NCBI GenBank assembly: GCA_002416505.1
Contig: DIAM01000004.1
Span: forward strand, 234,301 to 244,860
Length of the DNA stretch: 10,560 nt
Direction of reading: 5' to 3'
Source of the DNA: Gammaproteobacteria bacterium UBA5078
GTDB lineage: Bacteria > Pseudomonadota > Gammaproteobacteria > Pseudomonadales > Pseudohongiellaceae
Below the pieces are notes generated by a model. That model was not told where the DNA came from. It ran no database searches and saw nothing but the letters and a program-made list of their open reading frames with translations. This document shows, one piece after another, positions 1-6,990 of this stretch (its first letter is position 1; each line of letters starts with the position of its first letter). Made by a program: the position numbers and the translations under genes.

Positions 1-260
1 CTCGCGCCGCGGGCACCGTATCGGTCAAGCGCTATGAAAAGCTGGTGGCGTGCACTAAGGAGATTCTGCAGCGTGCGATCACGCAAGGCGGTACCACCCT
101 ACGCGACTTTGTAGGCGGTGACGGTAAACCCGGCTATTTCAAGCAGTCGCTACTGGTGTATGGTCGGGCTGGCCAGCCCTGTCTTGCCTGCGGCGAGCCA
201 TTGCGTGAGTTACGCCTAGCGCAGCGTAGCAGTGTCTTCTGCCCGCACTGTCAGAAATAG
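1..260 (+). CDS. mutM: Formamidopyrimidine-DNA glycosylase, C-terminal part (5' end outside window)
   Basis: MutM (Fpg) removes oxidised purines such as 8-oxoguanine from DNA and nicks the abasic site. The reading frame is already open at base 3 and runs to TAG at 258-260, so only about the last 85 residues are present and the catalytic N-terminal proline lies upstream of the window. The visible part matches the family's end: the GGTTLRDFVGGDGKPGYF segment after the helix-two-turn-helix region, then a zinc finger with two CxxC pairs (CLAC and CPHC) closing the protein with CQK. The gene converges on coaD with only 10 bp between the stop codons and no visible terminator. An internal GTG at 45 is in frame but is not the real start. 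Endonuclease VIII (Nei) shares the zinc finger, but the GDGKPGYF segment favours MutM. Confidence 0.95.
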   Translation, partial: RAAGTVSVKRYEKLVACTKEILQRAITQGGTTLRDFVGGDGKPGYFKQSLLVYGRAGQPCLACGEPLRELRLAQRSSVFCPHCQK

Positions 261-270
261 TAGGGCCGAC

Positions 271-756
271 TTACAAACCCCTGCCCCCGTCTTTCATCAT
301 CGCCTTCGCCACCACCGGGTGGACAAATTTCGAGATGTCTCCGCCGTATGAGGCGATCTCGCGCACCAGAGTGGAGGAGATATAGGAAAGATGTTCTGCC
401 GGAGCTAAGAATACTGTTTCGATGCTGGGCTCCAAAACGCGGTTCATTCCCACCAACTGAAATTCGTATTCGAAGTCGGCGACCGTGCGCAAGCCGCGCA
501 GGATGATATTGGCACCACGCTGCTTCACGTACTCGGTCAGTAGCGTGTCAAATGAGCAAACTTCTACATTCGGCAAATGGCTCAGCACCTCTGAGGCAAG
601 GTCAACGCGAATCTGGGCGGCGAGGTCCGTCGACTTCTGTCGATTGACTCCCACTGCGACGATGATGTGGTCGAATAGGCGCGAGGCTCTTTCCACAAGA
701 TCGGTATGCCCATTGGTAATGGGGTTGAACGTACCTGGATAAACAGCGGTTCTCAT
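271..756 (-). CDS. coaD: Phosphopantetheine adenylyltransferase
   Basis: CoaD transfers AMP from ATP to 4'-phosphopantetheine to make dephospho-CoA, the penultimate step of coenzyme A synthesis in the cytoplasm. The 161-residue protein has the usual family length. The N-terminus MRTAVYPGTFNPITNGH carries the nucleotidyltransferase TxGH signature at residues 14-17. RGLR at 87-90 followed by ADFEYE, and ISSTLVRE at 126-133, are the expected phosphopantetheine- and ATP-binding segments. The ATG at 756 is supported by a purine-rich GGGGAGA ribosome site just upstream on the minus strand (about 761-767). It lies 125 bp downstream of the YheT-like hydrolase on the same strand and may be read with it or from its own promoter. 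A coaD/mutM neighbourhood is familiar from Pseudomonas-type genomes. Confidence 0.97.
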   Translation of the reverse strand: MRTAVYPGTFNPITNGHTDLVERASRLFDHIIVAVGVNRQKSTDLAAQIRVDLASEVLSHLPNVEVCSFDTLLTEYVKQRGANIILRGLRTVADFEYEFQLVGMNRVLEPSIETVFLAPAEHLSYISSTLVREIASYGGDISKFVHPVVAKAMMKDGGRGL

Positions 757-881
757 GTACTCTCCCCGTGGCCTTAGGCCTGGGTTATGGGCGTTGTCTT
801 GGCGTGCCGCCAGTGGCGCGAATAATGCCGTGCAGCGCTGGTGTCGCGGTCATTCTAATCAATGCGCCTGCGCACCTCAAT
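757..881 (-). other. Intergenic region between hydrolase and coaD
   Basis: This 125-bp stretch has no credible gene; short frames on the plus strand here do not resemble proteins. It contains the coaD ribosome site and a small inverted repeat GGCCTTAGGCC at 770-780 beside it. I see neither a T-run terminator nor a convincing -35/-10 pair for coaD, so whether coaD has its own promoter is open. Confidence 0.5.
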
Positions 882-1913
882 CTACGAAACAGCCGTTGCT
901 TCATTCATCTTACTCAAAGCCGCGAAAACACGCTCTTCGAGCCAATTGGCGTCGCCGGCACACGTGAATCCTACATGCCCCCCAGCGGCCTCAAGATGCA
1001 GGCTGATATGGGGCTGCAAGCTCGCCTCACTTGGCAGCGATAGCGCAGGAATAATAGGGTCATTCGCGCTCTGAATCAGCGTCACCCTACATTTAATGTC
1101 ACCCAGAAGCGGCCCACTACTGCAGCGCCCGTAGTAATCCTCTGCGCCGCTGAAACCGTGCAGAGGCGCAGTGACTTGGTCATCGAACTCCCACAGCGTC
1201 TTTAGGCGCCGCAAGTCGCCCAGCGCTTCGAGCCTCTCCAACTCCTGTTGCCATCCCGTTTGTCCGGCCTGCGCACGGAAAAATTCCCGCTTACGCTCTA
1301 CATCGTCGATGAGTTTACGCCTGAAGTAGTGCCCATAGAGTCTGCTCATGCCGGTGTTCAAGGCCTCCGAGCAATAGCTTAGGGAGAACGGCGTGGACAC
1401 CGCCACCGCCCCTAGTACGCCCTCACGCTGGCCTATCTCCGCGAGCCATTTCAACAAGACATTGCCGCCCAGGGAGAATCCGGCGAAAGCGAAATTACGG
1501 TGCGGGTTTTGCGCGCGCAGGCATTGATAGACCTCTTCTAGGTCTTCCGTACAACCGGAATGATAGGCGCGCGCCCTGCGATTAATGTGGCCGCTACACC
1601 CCCTGAAATTCATTGCGGCGCTGCTAATGCCGCGCTCTTGAAGCAATCTTTGCAAGGACTGTATATAGGGAGAGCGCGCGCTGCCACACAGCCCGTGTAG
1701 CAGCACTACGATTGGCTGTTCGGGCCGGCTATTCGACTGCGCTGCGTCTACCCAATCCACATCGATGAAGTCGCCATCACGCAACTCGACCCTCTGGCGG
1801 CGTTGCCCTACGGGGACCGGGGGCGCGAAACGACGCCATAGCGTCTGCGAGTGGCCTTCGGGAAGCCACCAGGGCGAGCGATAACGATTAACTACGGGCG
1901 ATTGCGCGGTCAT
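882..1913 (-). CDS. Alpha/beta hydrolase, YheT family
   Basis: A 343-residue alpha/beta-fold hydrolase of the YheT/EMB8-like group (COG0429). The N-terminal WWLPEGHSQTLW segment is typical of the group. LLHGLCGS at 71-78 is the oxyanion-hole region and NFRGCSGH at 102-109 follows. The nucleophile elbow is GFSLGG, giving Ser147; SANDPIIP supplies the likely acid Asp285 and GGHVGF the likely base His313. All three triad residues are therefore present. The family is thought to act as esterases or lipases on small or lipid esters; the substrate here cannot be inferred. There is no signal peptide, so it is probably cytoplasmic. The start codon overlaps the rsmD stop by 4 bp (ATGA on the minus strand, 1910-1913), implying translational coupling. 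Stop is TAG at 882-884. Confidence 0.88.
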   Translation of the reverse strand: MTAQSPVVNRYRSPWWLPEGHSQTLWRRFAPPVPVGQRRQRVELRDGDFIDVDWVDAAQSNSRPEQPIVVLLHGLCGSARSPYIQSLQRLLQERGISSAAMNFRGCSGHINRRARAYHSGCTEDLEEVYQCLRAQNPHRNFAFAGFSLGGNVLLKWLAEIGQREGVLGAVAVSTPFSLSYCSEALNTGMSRLYGHYFRRKLIDDVERKREFFRAQAGQTGWQQELERLEALGDLRRLKTLWEFDDQVTAPLHGFSGAEDYYGRCSSGPLLGDIKCRVTLIQSANDPIIPALSLPSEASLQPHISLHLEAAGGHVGFTCAGDANWLEERVFAALSKMNEATAVS

Positions 1914-2515
1914 TGCGAGTCACTTTCCGGATCATGGCGCTGATAGAGATAGTAATACACCGTCCCCGCGCGTTTGGATTTGCTCAGCCGCCAATTCGCA
2001 GGCACTTGGGTCGTTGCGATCTCTTGTGCGGATTCCATGTAGATCAAGGCCTCTTGACGCAATAGACCGCTGCGCTCAAGCGCCATAGCGGCTCGCCCTA
2101 GCAGGCTGGAGGCAAAGGGAGGGTCTATGAAAGCGATGTCGAAACACGGCCCCCCAGCTTGTCTTGTAGTGGGAATCCAAGTTAGCGAGTCCTTGCATAC
2201 CAACTCAAAGTCCGCGGCCTGAAGCAGGCCAAGATTACTGCGGATCGCGCCTATGGCAACTGGGGAAACATCGACGAAAGTCACGTGGCGAGCCCCGCGC
2301 GATAGGGCCTCGATGCCACAGGCTCCACTGCCCGCGAACAGATCGAGACAGTCTGCCCGCACGATTCGCTCTTGCAGCCAGTTAAAGAGAGTCTCGCGGA
2401 CGCGATCGGCCGTTGGTCGCAGGCCCTCTAGATCGGGAAAGCTCAGCTTCCTGCTACGCCACTTACCCGCGATAATACGGAGGCTATTCGATGACTTGCC
2501 CTTAGCTTGTTTCAT
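1910..2515 (-). CDS. rsmD: 16S rRNA (guanine(966)-N(2))-methyltransferase
   Basis: RsmD methylates G966 of 16S rRNA in the assembling 30S subunit using S-adenosylmethionine. The 201-residue length fits the family. The N-terminus reads LRIIAGKWRSRKL, followed by the RPTADRVRETLFNWL block (33-47) diagnostic of RsmD. The AdoMet-binding motif I DLFAGSG is at 58-64 and the catalytic DPPF at 131-134. The C-terminus keeps the PANW and YYYLYQR elements seen in the family. The ATG at 2515 gives the expected N-terminus, although no good ribosome site is visible before it. It diverges from ftsY across 111 bp, a common arrangement in gammaproteobacteria, and leads the leftward set with the hydrolase. Confidence 0.96.
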   Translation of the reverse strand: MKQAKGKSSNSLRIIAGKWRSRKLSFPDLEGLRPTADRVRETLFNWLQERIVRADCLDLFAGSGACGIEALSRGARHVTFVDVSPVAIGAIRSNLGLLQAADFELVCKDSLTWIPTTRQAGGPCFDIAFIDPPFASSLLGRAAMALERSGLLRQEALIYMESAQEIATTQVPANWRLSKSKRAGTVYYYLYQRHDPESDSQ

Positions 2516-2626
2516 TATGGACTACCGAGGATGCGCGCTGTCGCATTGGACGCGGGGTTGATGTCTTACGGACGCGGGAAATGGTAGCATAGCGAGCTTA
2601 GACAGTGCCTCGGAAGATTCCCATTC
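2516..2626. promoter_or_regulatory. Divergent rsmD/ftsY promoter region
   Basis: This region must carry the starts for both directions. On the plus strand the best candidate is an extended -10, TGG-TAGCAT (TG at 2582-2583, TAGCAT at 2585-2590), with only a weak -35 upstream. On the minus strand TATGCT (complement of 2586-2591) would overlap it almost exactly, so the two polymerase sites could exclude each other. GGAAG at 2612-2616 is a rather distant ribosome site for ftsY. These are eye-matched motifs only. Confidence 0.35.
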
Positions 2627-3661
2627 ATGTTCAGTTTCATCAAGAAGAAGCCAAAAGAGACCGCCTCCGTCGAGCCAGAAGTGGTGCCGGAAGAGCCGCC
2701 AGCCATTGTCCCTGAGGACATTGCCGAGGACTCTGCCGGTGGTAGCCTGTTTGCACGGCTGAGGCAGAGCCTGAGTAAGACCCGCACTGCGCTTTCGGAC
2801 TCACTCAGCACACTAATCCTTGGTCGCAAGACTATCGATCAAGGCTTGTTAGACGACATCGAGACCCAGCTCCTCACCTCCGATGTCGGCATCGAGGCGA
2901 CGGATCACATCATCCAGGCACTCACCAAGAAGCTGGGTCGCAAGCAATTAGCAGACCCCCAGGCCCTGTTAGACAGCCTCAAGGCGGAGTTAACTGCCTT
3001 GCTAGAGCCCTGCGATGTGCCCCTCGTGATCGATACCAGCAGCAAGCCCTATGTCATCCTCGTAGTAGGTGTAAACGGCGCCGGTAAGACCACCACCATA
3101 GGCAAACTCGCGAAACGCCTGCAGAAGGACGGCCACAAGATCATGCTTGCCGCAGGGGATACCTTCCGCGCCGCCGCCGTCGAGCAGTTGCAAGTCTGGG
3201 GTGAGCGCAACGCGGTGCCCGTCGTTGCGCAGCCGACCGGCTCCGATAGCGCCTCGGTTATTTTCGATGCCTATCAATCCGCGCAGGCCAAGGGCGTCGA
3301 CGTGTTGATCGCCGATACGGCCGGACGCCTGCACAACAAGGACAATCTGATGCAAGAGCTGGAGAAGATCGTTCGCGTACTCAAGAAACTCAACCCGGCA
3401 GTGCCCCAGGAAACCCTGTTGGTGCTGGACTCAACGACGGGTCAGAACTCACTCAATCAGGCGCGCAGCTTCCACAAGTCCGTGCAGGTGACAGGCATAG
3501 CGCTCACTAAATTGGATGGCACCGCGAAGGGGGGCATGGTGTTCGCTATTGCGAAGGAGCTGCGCCTGCCAATCCGCTACATCGGCGTCGGCGAGAAAGT
3601 CGACGACTTGCGACCCTTCGCCGCGCAGCAGTTTGTGGACGCCCTATTCGCACAGGGCTAG
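2627..3661 (+). CDS. ftsY: Signal recognition particle receptor FtsY
   Basis: FtsY is the membrane-associated GTPase receptor that docks SRP-ribosome complexes and hands nascent membrane proteins to SecYEG. In the 344-residue protein a short acidic A region (about 1-45) is followed by the N domain (about 46-135) and the NG GTPase domain. Visible motifs: G1 P-loop GVNGAGKTT at 148-156, DTFRAAA at 178-184, G3 DTAGR at 230-234, G4 TKLD at 294-297, and the closing GVGEKVDDLRPF at 320-331. The first residues MFSFIKKKPK are basic and could contact membrane lipids. The A domain is much shorter than the roughly 200-residue one of E. coli; other bacteria also have short versions. It heads the ftsY-ftsE-ftsX cluster, with 29 bp to ftsE. 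Confidence 0.98.
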   Translation: MFSFIKKKPKETASVEPEVVPEEPPAIVPEDIAEDSAGGSLFARLRQSLSKTRTALSDSLSTLILGRKTIDQGLLDDIETQLLTSDVGIEATDHIIQALTKKLGRKQLADPQALLDSLKAELTALLEPCDVPLVIDTSSKPYVILVVGVNGAGKTTTIGKLAKRLQKDGHKIMLAAGDTFRAAAVEQLQVWGERNAVPVVAQPTGSDSASVIFDAYQSAQAKGVDVLIADTAGRLHNKDNLMQELEKIVRVLKKLNPAVPQETLLVLDSTTGQNSLNQARSFHKSVQVTGIALTKLDGTAKGGMVFAIAKELRLPIRYIGVGEKVDDLRPFAAQQFVDALFAQG

Positions 3662-3690
3662 TGCGTGACACATCTTATTAAGGTCTCGCA

Positions 3691-4383
3691 ATGATTAAAT
3701 TCGACAACGTCAGCAAGCGCTACCCCGGTGGTCATCAGGCATTGAATCAAGTCAATTTCGAGCTCGTTGACGGAGAGATGGCGTTTCTCACAGGCAGGTC
3801 CGGCGCTGGTAAAAGCACGCTCCTGAAGCTCATCATGCTGATGGAGAAGGCCCAGCAGGGTCAGGTCTTCGTCAACGGTAAGAACCTCAACCGCATGAGC
3901 CCCGCGCAGATCCCCTTCTACCGCCGTCGAATAGGAGTTGTGTTTCAAGACCATCAGTTGCTATTCGATCGCAATGTCTTCGACAATGTCGCCTTGCCGC
4001 TGCAGATTGAAGGCTACCCCAAGCACGAGGCAGACCGCCGGGTCCGTGCGGCACTGGATAAGGTCGGCCTCCTGAAGAAAGAGAAAATGCTACCCATCAC
4101 GCTTTCCGGCGGCGAGCAGCAACGCATCGGCATCGCCCGCGCCGTGGTGAATCGCCCAAAGATCCTCCTCGCCGACGAGCCGACGGGTAATCTCGACCCC
4201 GAACTGGCTGCCGAGATCATGCACTTGTTCGAGCAGTTCAATCAGGTTGGAGTGAGCATGCTGATCGCCAGCCACGATCTGTCGCTAATCACGCGACTCA
4301 AGCACCGCATATTGACTCTAGACAAGGGTCGCCTGATCCAAGACGCCTACCACACGGCAACCGTCCCCGGAGCGGGCCGATGA
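3691..4383 (+). CDS. ftsE: Cell division ATP-binding protein FtsE
   Basis: FtsE is the ATPase of the FtsEX complex, which sits at the division ring and, in characterised relatives, activates periplasmic murein amidases through EnvC rather than transporting a solute. The 230-residue protein is a complete ABC domain: Walker A GRSGAGKST at 35-43, Q-loop Gln86 in FQDHQLL, ABC signature LSGGEQ at 138-143, Walker B ILLADEP at 158-164 and H-loop His195 in ASHD. The signature has GEQQR in place of the commoner GQQQR, as is usual for FtsE. AAGG at 3680-3683 is a well-spaced ribosome site for the ATG at 3691. The stop overlaps the ftsX start (ATGA, 4380-4383), consistent with paired synthesis of the two subunits. 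Confidence 0.97.
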   Translation: MIKFDNVSKRYPGGHQALNQVNFELVDGEMAFLTGRSGAGKSTLLKLIMLMEKAQQGQVFVNGKNLNRMSPAQIPFYRRRIGVVFQDHQLLFDRNVFDNVALPLQIEGYPKHEADRRVRAALDKVGLLKKEKMLPITLSGGEQQRIGIARAVVNRPKILLADEPTGNLDPELAAEIMHLFEQFNQVGVSMLIASHDLSLITRLKHRILTLDKGRLIQDAYHTATVPGAGR

Positions 4384-5348
4384 ATACGCGCAAGCGCGAA
4401 TCCGGCGCGAAACAAAGCCAAAGGACAGCACGCGGCGCCCTGCAATCTCATTGGCAGCAGCACCTGAAGACTGCGCGCGAGAGCCTGAAACGCCTGCTTA
4501 GCACACCAACCGCCTCGTTGATGACAGTGGCAGTAATCGGCATCGCGCTGCTCCTGCCGAGCGCCGTTTATGTCAGTATGAACAATCTTCAGGCACTCAG
4601 TGGCGGCATCAATGTCGGCAGCCAGATCAGCCTCTATTTGAACGAAGATATCACAGATGAAGAGGCCTTTCAGATTAGTGAGCGACTACTTCAGCGCGAA
4701 CAAATAGCCTCAAGTGAATATATTTCGCCGGCGCAGGCGGCGGCGGAGTTCAACGCCCATTCGGGTCTTGGCGATGTCATCGACGCACTCGAGAACAACC
4801 CACTGCCCGGCGTTATAGTGCTTAGCCCCAGTAGCATCGACAGCGCTGCGGCCAGCACATTGCTAGAGGAGCTTAGCCACCTGCCCGAAGTACAGTCGGC
4901 GCAATTAGACCTGCAATGGGTAGAGCGCCTGCAGGCATTCCTCCAGCTCACCCAACGCGCCTCGACCGGGCTAATGTTGATATTAGCCCTCGCCGTGTTG
5001 TTTGTAGTGGGCAATACCATTCGGCTAGCGATCGAGGGCAGACGCGCCGAAATAGTCGTCATCAAACTCGTCGGAGGCACTAATAGCTATGTGGCGAGGC
5101 CTTTCCTCTATGCCGGCGCTCTCTACGGCTTCGCTGGCGGCGTTCTAGCCTGGCTACTGCTGTCCATCATCCTGCTGAGCCTGCGCGGGCCTGCGAACGA
5201 GTTGCTGGCGCTGTATAGCAGCGACTATCAACTGCAAGGCCTCGGCGCTGCCAATAGCCTCATCCTCCTTACCCTTGGCGCCTTCCTAGGCTGGCTGGGT
5301 GCGTTTATCTCTGTGCGCCAACATTTATCCGCCATAGAGCCTCGCTAA
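4380..5348 (+). CDS. ftsX: Cell division protein FtsX
   Basis: FtsX is the integral membrane partner of FtsE and passes the ATPase signal to periplasmic regulators of cell-wall hydrolases. The 322-residue protein shows the family layout: a basic cytoplasmic N-terminus (1-45), TM1 near 46-66, a periplasmic domain of about 130 residues (67-195) containing SQISLYLNED and the PLPGVIVL segment, then TM2 about 196-217, TM3 about 241-268 and TM4 about 292-313. IRLAIEGRRAEIVVIKLVGG after TM2 is the conserved cytoplasmic loop that contacts the ATPase. It starts inside the ftsE stop codon. The TAA stop lies in a 10-bp palindrome (5345-5354). Confidence 0.96.
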   Translation: MNTRKRESGAKQSQRTARGALQSHWQQHLKTARESLKRLLSTPTASLMTVAVIGIALLLPSAVYVSMNNLQALSGGINVGSQISLYLNEDITDEEAFQISERLLQREQIASSEYISPAQAAAEFNAHSGLGDVIDALENNPLPGVIVLSPSSIDSAAASTLLEELSHLPEVQSAQLDLQWVERLQAFLQLTQRASTGLMLILALAVLFVVGNTIRLAIEGRRAEIVVIKLVGGTNSYVARPFLYAGALYGFAGGVLAWLLLSIILLSLRGPANELLALYSSDYQLQGLGAANSLILLTLGAFLGWLGAFISVRQHLSAIEPR

Positions 5349-5634
5349 GCTTAGGCGACCATCGATTTTGTGCATTAAGGCCATTTACAGAAACAAATGG
5401 AGGCCTAGGCGAAAAAAGTGCACATTGGGACTTGAAATCGCCTTGCAGCGCCTCAATTAGACTCCGAACCTGCAGCGATACGCGGTTTTAGCATCCATAG
5501 CATGATAAAATGAGCAGTGTTAGAATGGACAAGTCTAGATTGAAAGGGTGATTTTAGTGCCTTGGTTATACTGCCTAAGCACGAGAATCGAATACCTATC
5601 AACATGCAAGTTTAAAGAGATTTAAAGGCTGATT
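5349..5634 (+). promoter_or_regulatory. rpoH leader and promoter region
   Basis: This 286-bp non-coding gap between ftsX and rpoH is AT-richer than its surroundings. It has no T-run terminator, so read-through from ftsX is possible. Candidate elements, by eye: a heat-shock-sigma-like pair CTTGAA (5431-5436), 14-bp spacer, CCTCAATT (5451-5458) against the consensus CCCCATNT; an extended -10 TGA-TAAAAT (5503-5511); a -10-like TATACT (5567-5572) with TTGAAA at 5540-5545 too far upstream for normal spacing. An imperfect hairpin is formed by AGGCC-ATTT (5378-5386) and AAAT...GGCCT (5395-5406). AAAGG at 5624-5628 is a good ribosome site for the ATG at 5635. No specific promoter can be fixed from sequence alone. 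Confidence 0.4.
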
Positions 5635-6495
5635 ATGAGTATAGGAACAAGTTTACAAGTTAACGGCCCCATAGTTCCGGGTCGTGATTTGACGGCTTAT
5701 ATATCTTCGGTTAACAGCATCGCTGTATTAACGCCGGAGCAAGAAAAGGAATTAGCCAACCAGTATTACTACGAAGATAACGTGGACGCCGCGCGCCAAT
5801 TAGTACTCGCGCACCTACGTTTCGTCGTGCACCTTGCAAAAAGTTATTCGGGCTATGGCCTGTCTCAGGCTGATCTCATTCAGGAAGGCAATGTCGGCCT
5901 AATGAAAGCCGTGAAGCGCTTCAACCCAGAGGTGGGTGTGCGCCTAGTCTCATTCGCCGTGCATTGGATCAAAGCCGAGATGCATGAGTTCATCCTGCGC
6001 AACTGGCGCATCGTGAAGATCGCCACCACCAAGGCCCAGCGCAAGCTGTTCTTCAATCTGCGTAGCTCCAAGAAGTCTCTTGGCTGGTTGAGCAACGACG
6101 AGGCTGAGGCGATGGCCGTAGACTTGGGCGTCGACGCCAAGGTCGTTCGACAGATGGAAGGCCGCATGAGCAACTATGATATGGCTTTCGATGCAGACAC
6201 CGATGCGGATGACGATGTCGCCTATCGCTCTCCTGCTTATTATCTGCAAGACACCTCCTCGGACATGGCCGCAACGATCGAAGCCGAAGAGTGGGAAGAG
6301 ACCAAGAACGATAGCCTCTACCTAGCGATGGACGGACTAGACGAGCGCAGCAAGGACATCATCAAGAGCCGCTGGCTCAGCGATGAGAAGGCGACGCTGC
6401 ATGAGTTGGCCGCCAAGTACCAGGTATCGGCAGAGCGAATTCGTCAGCTCGAGAAGAATGCCATGGAAAAAGTGAAGGGCATGATTCAGGCGTAA
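5635..6495 (+). CDS. rpoH: RNA polymerase heat-shock sigma factor (sigma-32)
   Basis: RpoH directs RNA polymerase to chaperone and protease genes after heat or misfolding stress. The 286-residue protein has the group-3 layout: region 1.2/2.1 around 50-72, the core-binding LIQEGNVGLMKAV block (81-93), region 2.4 with FAVHWIKAEMHEFILRNWR (107-125), then the RpoH box QRKLFFNLR at 135-143, which is diagnostic for this sigma and absent from RpoD and RpoS. Region 4.2 near the C-terminus (254-276) holds the helix-turn-helix TLHELAAKYQVSAERIRQLE. An acidic Asp-rich linker (186-194) lies between regions 3 and 4. It follows ftsX, the typical gammaproteobacterial position, and is closed by an intrinsic terminator, so it can form its own transcription unit. 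Confidence 0.98.
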   Translation: MSIGTSLQVNGPIVPGRDLTAYISSVNSIAVLTPEQEKELANQYYYEDNVDAARQLVLAHLRFVVHLAKSYSGYGLSQADLIQEGNVGLMKAVKRFNPEVGVRLVSFAVHWIKAEMHEFILRNWRIVKIATTKAQRKLFFNLRSSKKSLGWLSNDEAEAMAVDLGVDAKVVRQMEGRMSNYDMAFDADTDADDDVAYRSPAYYLQDTSSDMAATIEAEEWEETKNDSLYLAMDGLDERSKDIIKSRWLSDEKATLHELAAKYQVSAERIRQLEKNAMEKVKGMIQA

Positions 6496-6512
6496 ACGCG
6501 TCGCGTTCGAAG

Positions 6513-6547
6513 AAGCCGCTAAGTGAATCACTTTGGCGGCTTTTTTA
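6513..6547 (+). terminator. Intrinsic terminator of rpoH
   Basis: AAGCCGC at 6513-6519 pairs with GCGGCTT at 6536-6542, and the inner AAGTG/CACTT arms extend the stem across a small internal mismatch. The stem is followed by a run of six T (6541-6546). It begins 18 bp after the rpoH stop, so it should end the rpoH transcript and insulate the next operon. Confidence 0.87.
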
Positions 6548-6611
6548 TTTGGGCCAGCAAAATAGCCGATCAAGACTTAGAATTCGCCAAGCGCTGGCGG
6601 GAGAAAAATCC
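6548..6611 (+). promoter_or_regulatory. Possible promoter of the DUF423-thiS-thiG-trmB operon
   Basis: After the rpoH terminator a new promoter is expected. TAGAAT at 6578-6583 is one base from the -10 consensus, but no good -35 lies 16-18 bp upstream. GGGAG at 6599-6603 is a well-placed ribosome site for the ATG at 6612. The promoter call is tentative. Confidence 0.3.
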
Positions 6612-6983
6612 ATGCAAAATTTGTTTCTGGTGGCAGCCGGGGTCAACGGCTTTATCGCCGTGGCGTTGGGTGCATTCGCGGCTCACGGCCTTAAAAACAT
6701 TCTCAGCCCAGACTTATTGGTGACCTTTCAAACTGGCGTGCAATACCATATGTATCACGCGCTAGCACTGTTCGGCATAGGTCTTCTGACCCTCCAGTTC
6801 CCGAATCAGACCCTACTCAAGAGCGCTGGCTACCTGTTCTTACTCGGCATCGTCTTATTCTCCGGCAGCCTCTACGTTTTAGCGCTTAGCGGAATCCGTT
6901 GGTTGGGTGCCATTACGCCACTTGGCGGAGTCGCGTTTCTCGCGGCGTGGGCACTACTGGCTTGGTCGATGCTGCGCGCGTGA
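6612..6983 (+). CDS. DUF423 family small membrane protein
   Basis: A 123-residue hydrophobic protein of the DUF423 group (YgdD/TMEM256-like), whose biochemical role is not established. The N-terminal membrane segment leads into the characteristic GAFAAHGLK motif. A second segment is near HALALFGIGLLTLQF, and two further hydrophobic stretches, LFLLGIVLFSGSLYVLAL and GGVAFLAAWALLAWSML, give about four membrane helices. The frame is open upstream to a possible start at 6549, but the ATG at 6612 is chosen because it has a ribosome site (GGGAG) and starts directly at the first conserved segment; the upstream residues are polar and overlap the terminator and promoter zone. It ends 7 bp before thiS, so the two are probably co-transcribed. 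Confidence 0.88.
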   Translation: MQNLFLVAAGVNGFIAVALGAFAAHGLKNILSPDLLVTFQTGVQYHMYHALALFGIGLLTLQFPNQTLLKSAGYLFLLGIVLFSGSLYVLALSGIRWLGAITPLGGVAFLAAWALLAWSMLRA

Positions 6984-6990
6984 GGGAACT

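Noticed and set aside
261..270. Search for a bidirectional terminator between mutM and coaD
   Set aside because: The gap is 10 bp and neither it nor the adjacent coding ends form a stem followed by a T-run.
768..1074. Plus-strand open frames overlapping the hydrolase 3' end and the gap before coaD
   Set aside because: They mostly run antisense to the hydrolase, have no ribosome site and give unrecognisable, Arg/Ser/Pro-biased translations.
3002..3355. 117-codon minus-strand open frame inside ftsY
   Set aside because: It lies entirely within the well-supported ftsY gene and its translation shows no family resemblance; it is a by-product of codon bias in GC-rich coding sequence.
4691..5080. 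129-codon minus-strand open frame in ftsX
   Set aside because: Antisense to a conserved gene and low-complexity Ser/Arg/Ala content; no independent support.
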